NCBI GenBank assembly: GCA_044221135.1
Contig: JBGAPT010000041.1
Location: 1-18,599 of the forward strand
Length of the DNA stretch: 18,599 nt
Direction: 5' to 3'
DNA from: UBA4722 sp044221135
Lineage (GTDB): Bacteria; Pseudomonadota; Gammaproteobacteria; DSM-16500
In this document: positions 16,211 through 18,599 of the stretch, piece by piece
Numbering within the stretch: the stretch's first letter is position 1
Layout of the letters: each line of letters begins with the position of its first letter
Made by a program: the position numbers and the translations under genes
Notes under the pieces: generated by a model
What the model was told of the DNA's origin: nothing
The model's database searches: none
Seen by the model: only the letters and a program-made list of their open reading frames with translations

Positions 16211-16297
16211 GATACTAGAAATTGGATAAGTTAAATAACAAGCGCTTGTATGTAAACTTTGCACTTTTTGAATCAAACTTATCTAATTTCTAGTATC
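16211..16297. repeat. 87-base inverted-repeat element between tRNA-Gly and tRNA-Tyr
   Basis: The 22-base arms (16211-16232 starting GATACTAGAAATT and 16276-16297 ending AATTTCTAGTATC) are inverted copies with one mismatch. The 43-base interior contains a perfect 12-base palindrome ACAAGCGCTTGT (16238-16249) and no coding capacity. It looks like a MITE or insertion scar unrelated to family A. It lies 13 bases after the end of tRNA-Tyr in the tRNA precursor and would form a long hairpin there. Confidence 0.8.
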
Positions 16298-16309
16298 CAT
16301 CCCTGAACA

Positions 16310-16391
16310 TGGAGGGGGTAGGATTCGAACCTACGAAGGCAGAGCCGTCAGATTTACAGTCTGATCCCTTTGGCCGCTCGGGAACCCCTCC
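16310..16391 (-). tRNA. tRNA-Tyr (GTA anticodon), CCA not encoded
   Basis: Minus strand GGAGGGG...CCCCTCC acceptor, long variable arm of a class II tRNA, anticodon stem CAGA/TCTG with loop CTGTAAA (anticodon GTA), and T-arm GTAGGTTCGAATCCTAC. After the discriminator A the genome reads TGT, not CCA, unlike the three other tRNA genes in the window. The CCA would have to be added by the nucleotidyltransferase. First gene of the tRNA operon. Confidence 0.95.
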
Positions 16392-16407
16392 TAAAACCGA
16401 GCCATGG

Positions 16408-16436
16408 ATTTTGCTTTACTCGACAGCTGTTGTCAA
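16408..16436 (-). promoter_or_regulatory. Sigma70 promoter of the tRNA-Tyr/Gly/Thr operon
   Basis: Minus strand TTGACA (16436-16431), a 17-base spacer, and CAAAAT (16413-16408; four of six matches to TATAAT). Transcription would start about 10 bases before the mature 5' end of tRNA-Tyr. This is the best -35/-10 pair I found in the window, and its position fits a stable-RNA promoter. Confidence 0.8.
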
Positions 16437-16513
16437 CAGAATGCTGATTTATTTGTTAAAAAGTGGTAAAAGGAGGGTTGTAAAAAATAATTGCTGAATA
16501 GCGATAACATTTA

Positions 16514-18599
16514 CTATCCAGCAGCACTACCAACGCGACGACGGACTGGTAAATCTTCAGGCATTTCAATCTTACTTTTTTCATATACTCTTGACATCGC
16601 CGTACTATTTGGCACTTCACTGTAAGCACCTTCTGCAGTACTTACCAGTAACTTACGCCATAAAACAGTAAACCAACCGCCCAAAAAAGCTAACGCGCCA
16701 GGACCCGCAGGATTAGCAGTAAACATGCCTACCTGTCCTATCGTATTTGGCTTAATCGCAACCGTTACGGTTAATTCTCTAATATGCGCATGGCTTGAAA
16801 CACATTCAGCTAATGGCGACCGTTTTGGTTGAGCTTGGTGTATTAGCGGTTCTCTACTACTGTTGCTTAAGTCTGTGTGCATGTTAACAGAATTCGGCGT
16901 CGCCTTTTTCTCAAGGACACTTTGTGAGTTTAAAGAAGTATCCGACTCCCCGTGTTTTTCTAGCTTCGAAACAATCGACTGATCTATACTAAAATATTGA
17001 CCCACTTTCTCAATTTGCCTACAGACCCAACCAAAAACACCTGTTGAAATAACAGGCGCCATCTCGTATACCGGAATACCAGGTATCCATGCCAAAGGCA
17101 ATCGAACCACTGCTTCAACAAGAACAAAAGGGGAAATAACAACGCCTACAATGAACTTAGATAACCCTTCAAGCATATCCCCTGGTGTCAAAGCACCTAA
17201 TGCATGCTGGATCTTTCTTGCTCCAAAAACAGACATGACAAATGCATTACCCAAACCCCACACCAAAGCGCACGCATGGCCCAAAAATGCAGGCAATATA
17301 TTAGCTATTTTTTCAGTAAAAACAGCCCGGGCAGCCAGCACAATAGCACCTGTCAAAGTGGCAATTAAAAATAATCTTACTAATTTTAACCCCGCAAAGA
17401 AGTAATATTTTCCTAGCTCGGTCTTAGTCATATCCTTTCTAAGCTCGTCATTCATGTAAAATTCTTCGTTCCAGTAAGCGCGCATTCCCTCCCAGCCTTT
17501 ATTTTTGATAAACCCACCAATGGCTACAAAAAAGATCATAGCCAAACCTACACCTGTCGGAACTCCAATAAGAACTGCTATAGCAACAGCAATTCGGAAA
17601 GATATAAAAGTTAAATTATCAAGCAAAGACCTGCCAGATAACGCAGCATAAGAAGCACCTGCACAAAATGATAAGAAAATCCCAAAGAATGCCATGAATC
17701 TTTTAGTTACTACCGACAGTTCTTCTCCTTCACTATCTTTCCAAAAATCATTTTTTATAAGAAGAGATTTCAAAACATCATAAGTATCATCACGAACTAA
17801 ATTAAAATTAGCATAAAACGCAGAGATAAATACAAAAAATCCAATAACTGGCAGAATAGGGGCAAGAACAGGAAAACAAAGATGAATTAATGCTATAACC
17901 CCAGCAGTTGCAACACTCGCTTCACCCAGACCTAATAAAAAAGCCACGGTAGCTGCAATGATATCAAGAGAATTTTTCTTATCCCTTGTAGCTTGTTTGC
18001 TTGTTATTTTATCCCCCTTATCATCAGATGCATAAGCTCGATATGCAGGATTAAAATAGCTGTCATAAGTGGCACTGCGATCAGAATCGACTTCTAAAGC
18101 TATCTTCTTTTGAGTCAGCTGCACAAGCCGATTCACATCTATCTTGTAATCACGAAATTGTTTATCTAGCTTTGCCTTATGTTGATTAAGCGATTTAGCA
18201 TATTCTTTAGCTGCAAGAGTGAGTTCACCAACTTTTATATGCGGATACTGCTGAATAATCTTGAGTCTCTCTGCTTCTGCTTGATCAGTATCTCCTACAA
18301 ATATCTGTTGAATATATTTTCTAAGTGACTGAGAACAGGCATCCTTATTAAAGCTACTAACTAAGACAGCATCCGTACGAAAGTTTTGTGAATCTTGATA
18401 ATGCTCTATTAACGTTTCACAATAAGAATTTGCTGCTTCCTTTAATGCATCATATTTTTTATTTGCAAGCTCGAAATAAGCACCAACAAACAAAGTCTTA
18501 AAATCAAAATTCTCTTTCTCTAATCCTGCAGCTACTTCGCCGCGCAACCTTTCAAGCATCCCAGAATCAAGAATGGCAATTCGCTCTATCAATGCAATC
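16514..18599 (-). CDS. Unrecognised multi-pass membrane protein (5' end outside window)
   Basis: I do not recognise this protein. The frame is open from the right edge of the window to a TAG at 16514, at least 692 residues counted from a TTG at 18592; the real start is probably farther right. Residues 1-205 are hydrophilic and helix-rich with many Lys, Glu and Gln. Residues 208-262 are strongly hydrophobic (two or more helices, e.g. AVIALIHLCFPVLAPILPVI-like), followed by further likely membrane segments near 298-318, 330-362, 402-424, 434-455 and 479-498. Residues 535-690 are polar, Ser/Thr/Pro-rich, with one moderately hydrophobic stretch at 622-650. The C-terminal tail (YEKSKIEMPEDLPVRRRVG) is charged. 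The layout of soluble head, central membrane core and polar tail resembles large lineage-specific proteins of Legionellales, some of which are secreted effectors, but there is no motif that proves this. Base composition is like its neighbours. Confidence 0.85.
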   Translation of the reverse strand, partial: IALIERIAILDSGMLERLRGEVAAGLEKENFDFKTLFVGAYFELANKKYDALKEAANSYCETLIEHYQDSQNFRTDAVLVSSFNKDACSQSLRKYIQQIFVGDTDQAEAERLKIIQQYPHIKVGELTLAAKEYAKSLNQHKAKLDKQFRDYKIDVNRLVQLTQKKIALEVDSDRSATYDSYFNPAYRAYASDDKGDKITSKQATRDKKNSLDIIAATVAFLLGLGEASVATAGVIALIHLCFPVLAPILPVIGFFVFISAFYANFNLVRDDTYDVLKSLLIKNDFWKDSEGEELSVVTKRFMAFFGIFLSFCAGASYAALSGRSLLDNLTFISFRIAVAIAVLIGVPTGVGLAMIFFVAIGGFIKNKGWEGMRAYWNEEFYMNDELRKDMTKTELGKYYFFAGLKLVRLFLIATLTGAIVLAARAVFTEKIANILPAFLGHACALVWGLGNAFVMSVFGARKIQHALGALTPGDMLEGLSKFIVGVVISPFVLVEAVVRLPLAWIPGIPVYEMAPVISTGVFGWVCRQIEKVGQYFSIDQSIVSKLEKHGESDTSLNSQSVLEKKATPNSVNMHTDLSNSSREPLIHQAQPKRSPLAECVSSHAHIRELTVTVAIKPNTIGQVGMFTANPAGPGALAFLGGWFTVLWRKLLVSTAEGAYSEVPNSTAMSRVYEKSKIEMPEDLPVRRRVGSAAG

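Overview
The window looks like a chromosomal segment of an AT-rich gammaproteobacterium, most likely in the order Legionellales (Coxiella / Rickettsiella / Legionella side). Two things point there. The gene order tRNA-Tyr, tRNA-Gly, tRNA-Thr, tuf, tRNA-Trp, secE, nusG, rplK, rplA, rplJ, rplL, rpoB, rpoC, rpsL, rpsG, fusA is the standard gammaproteobacterial one. Ribosomal protein S7 also carries a ~30-residue hydrophilic insertion at a position where, from memory, Legionella and Coxiella S7 are also expanded. Every real gene is on the minus strand, so transcription runs from the right end of the window to the left.

Layout from right to left in transcription order. 18599-16514 is a partial, unrecognised multi-pass membrane protein. 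16436-16055 is a tRNA operon (Tyr, Gly, Thr) with a clear sigma70-type promoter. 15834-14665 is a heavily decayed tuf (EF-Tu) copy. It is followed by tRNA-Trp (14659-14584), secE (14528-14145, one in-frame TAG) and nusG (14141-13499, three frameshifts). Intact rplK-rplA follow, then an L10-type leader and intact rplJ-rplL with an intrinsic terminator. After a 325-base gap come intact rpoB and then rpoC, whose 3' third is separated from the rest by a deletion and frameshift. A rpoC terminator and a structured repeat precede the str operon: rpsL, rpsG and fusA (fusA runs off the left end).

Together the genes encode core transcription and translation: RNA polymerase beta and beta', elongation factors, ribosomal proteins of the L7/L12 stalk and L1/L11 regions, and the NusG and SecE accessory factors. 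Several r-protein autoregulatory sites are visible or likely: an L10 leader, a candidate L1 operator before rplK, and a candidate S7 hairpin between rpsL and rpsG.

The unusual content lies between and inside these housekeeping genes. (1) Four normally indispensable or near-indispensable genes are broken (tuf, secE, nusG, rpoC) while their neighbours are intact. (2) A two-copy structured element sits ~40-45 bases upstream of both rpsL and tuf, in the same orientation, with base changes that preserve pairing in its stems. (3) A small inverted-repeat (MITE-like) family has one copy that supplies the nusG stop codon and another between rplL and rpoB. (4) Other inverted repeats lie between tRNA-Gly and tRNA-Tyr and between rpoB and rpoC. 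Reductive decay in a host-associated bacterium fits this, but sequencing or assembly error cannot be excluded for the rpoC, secE and nusG lesions.
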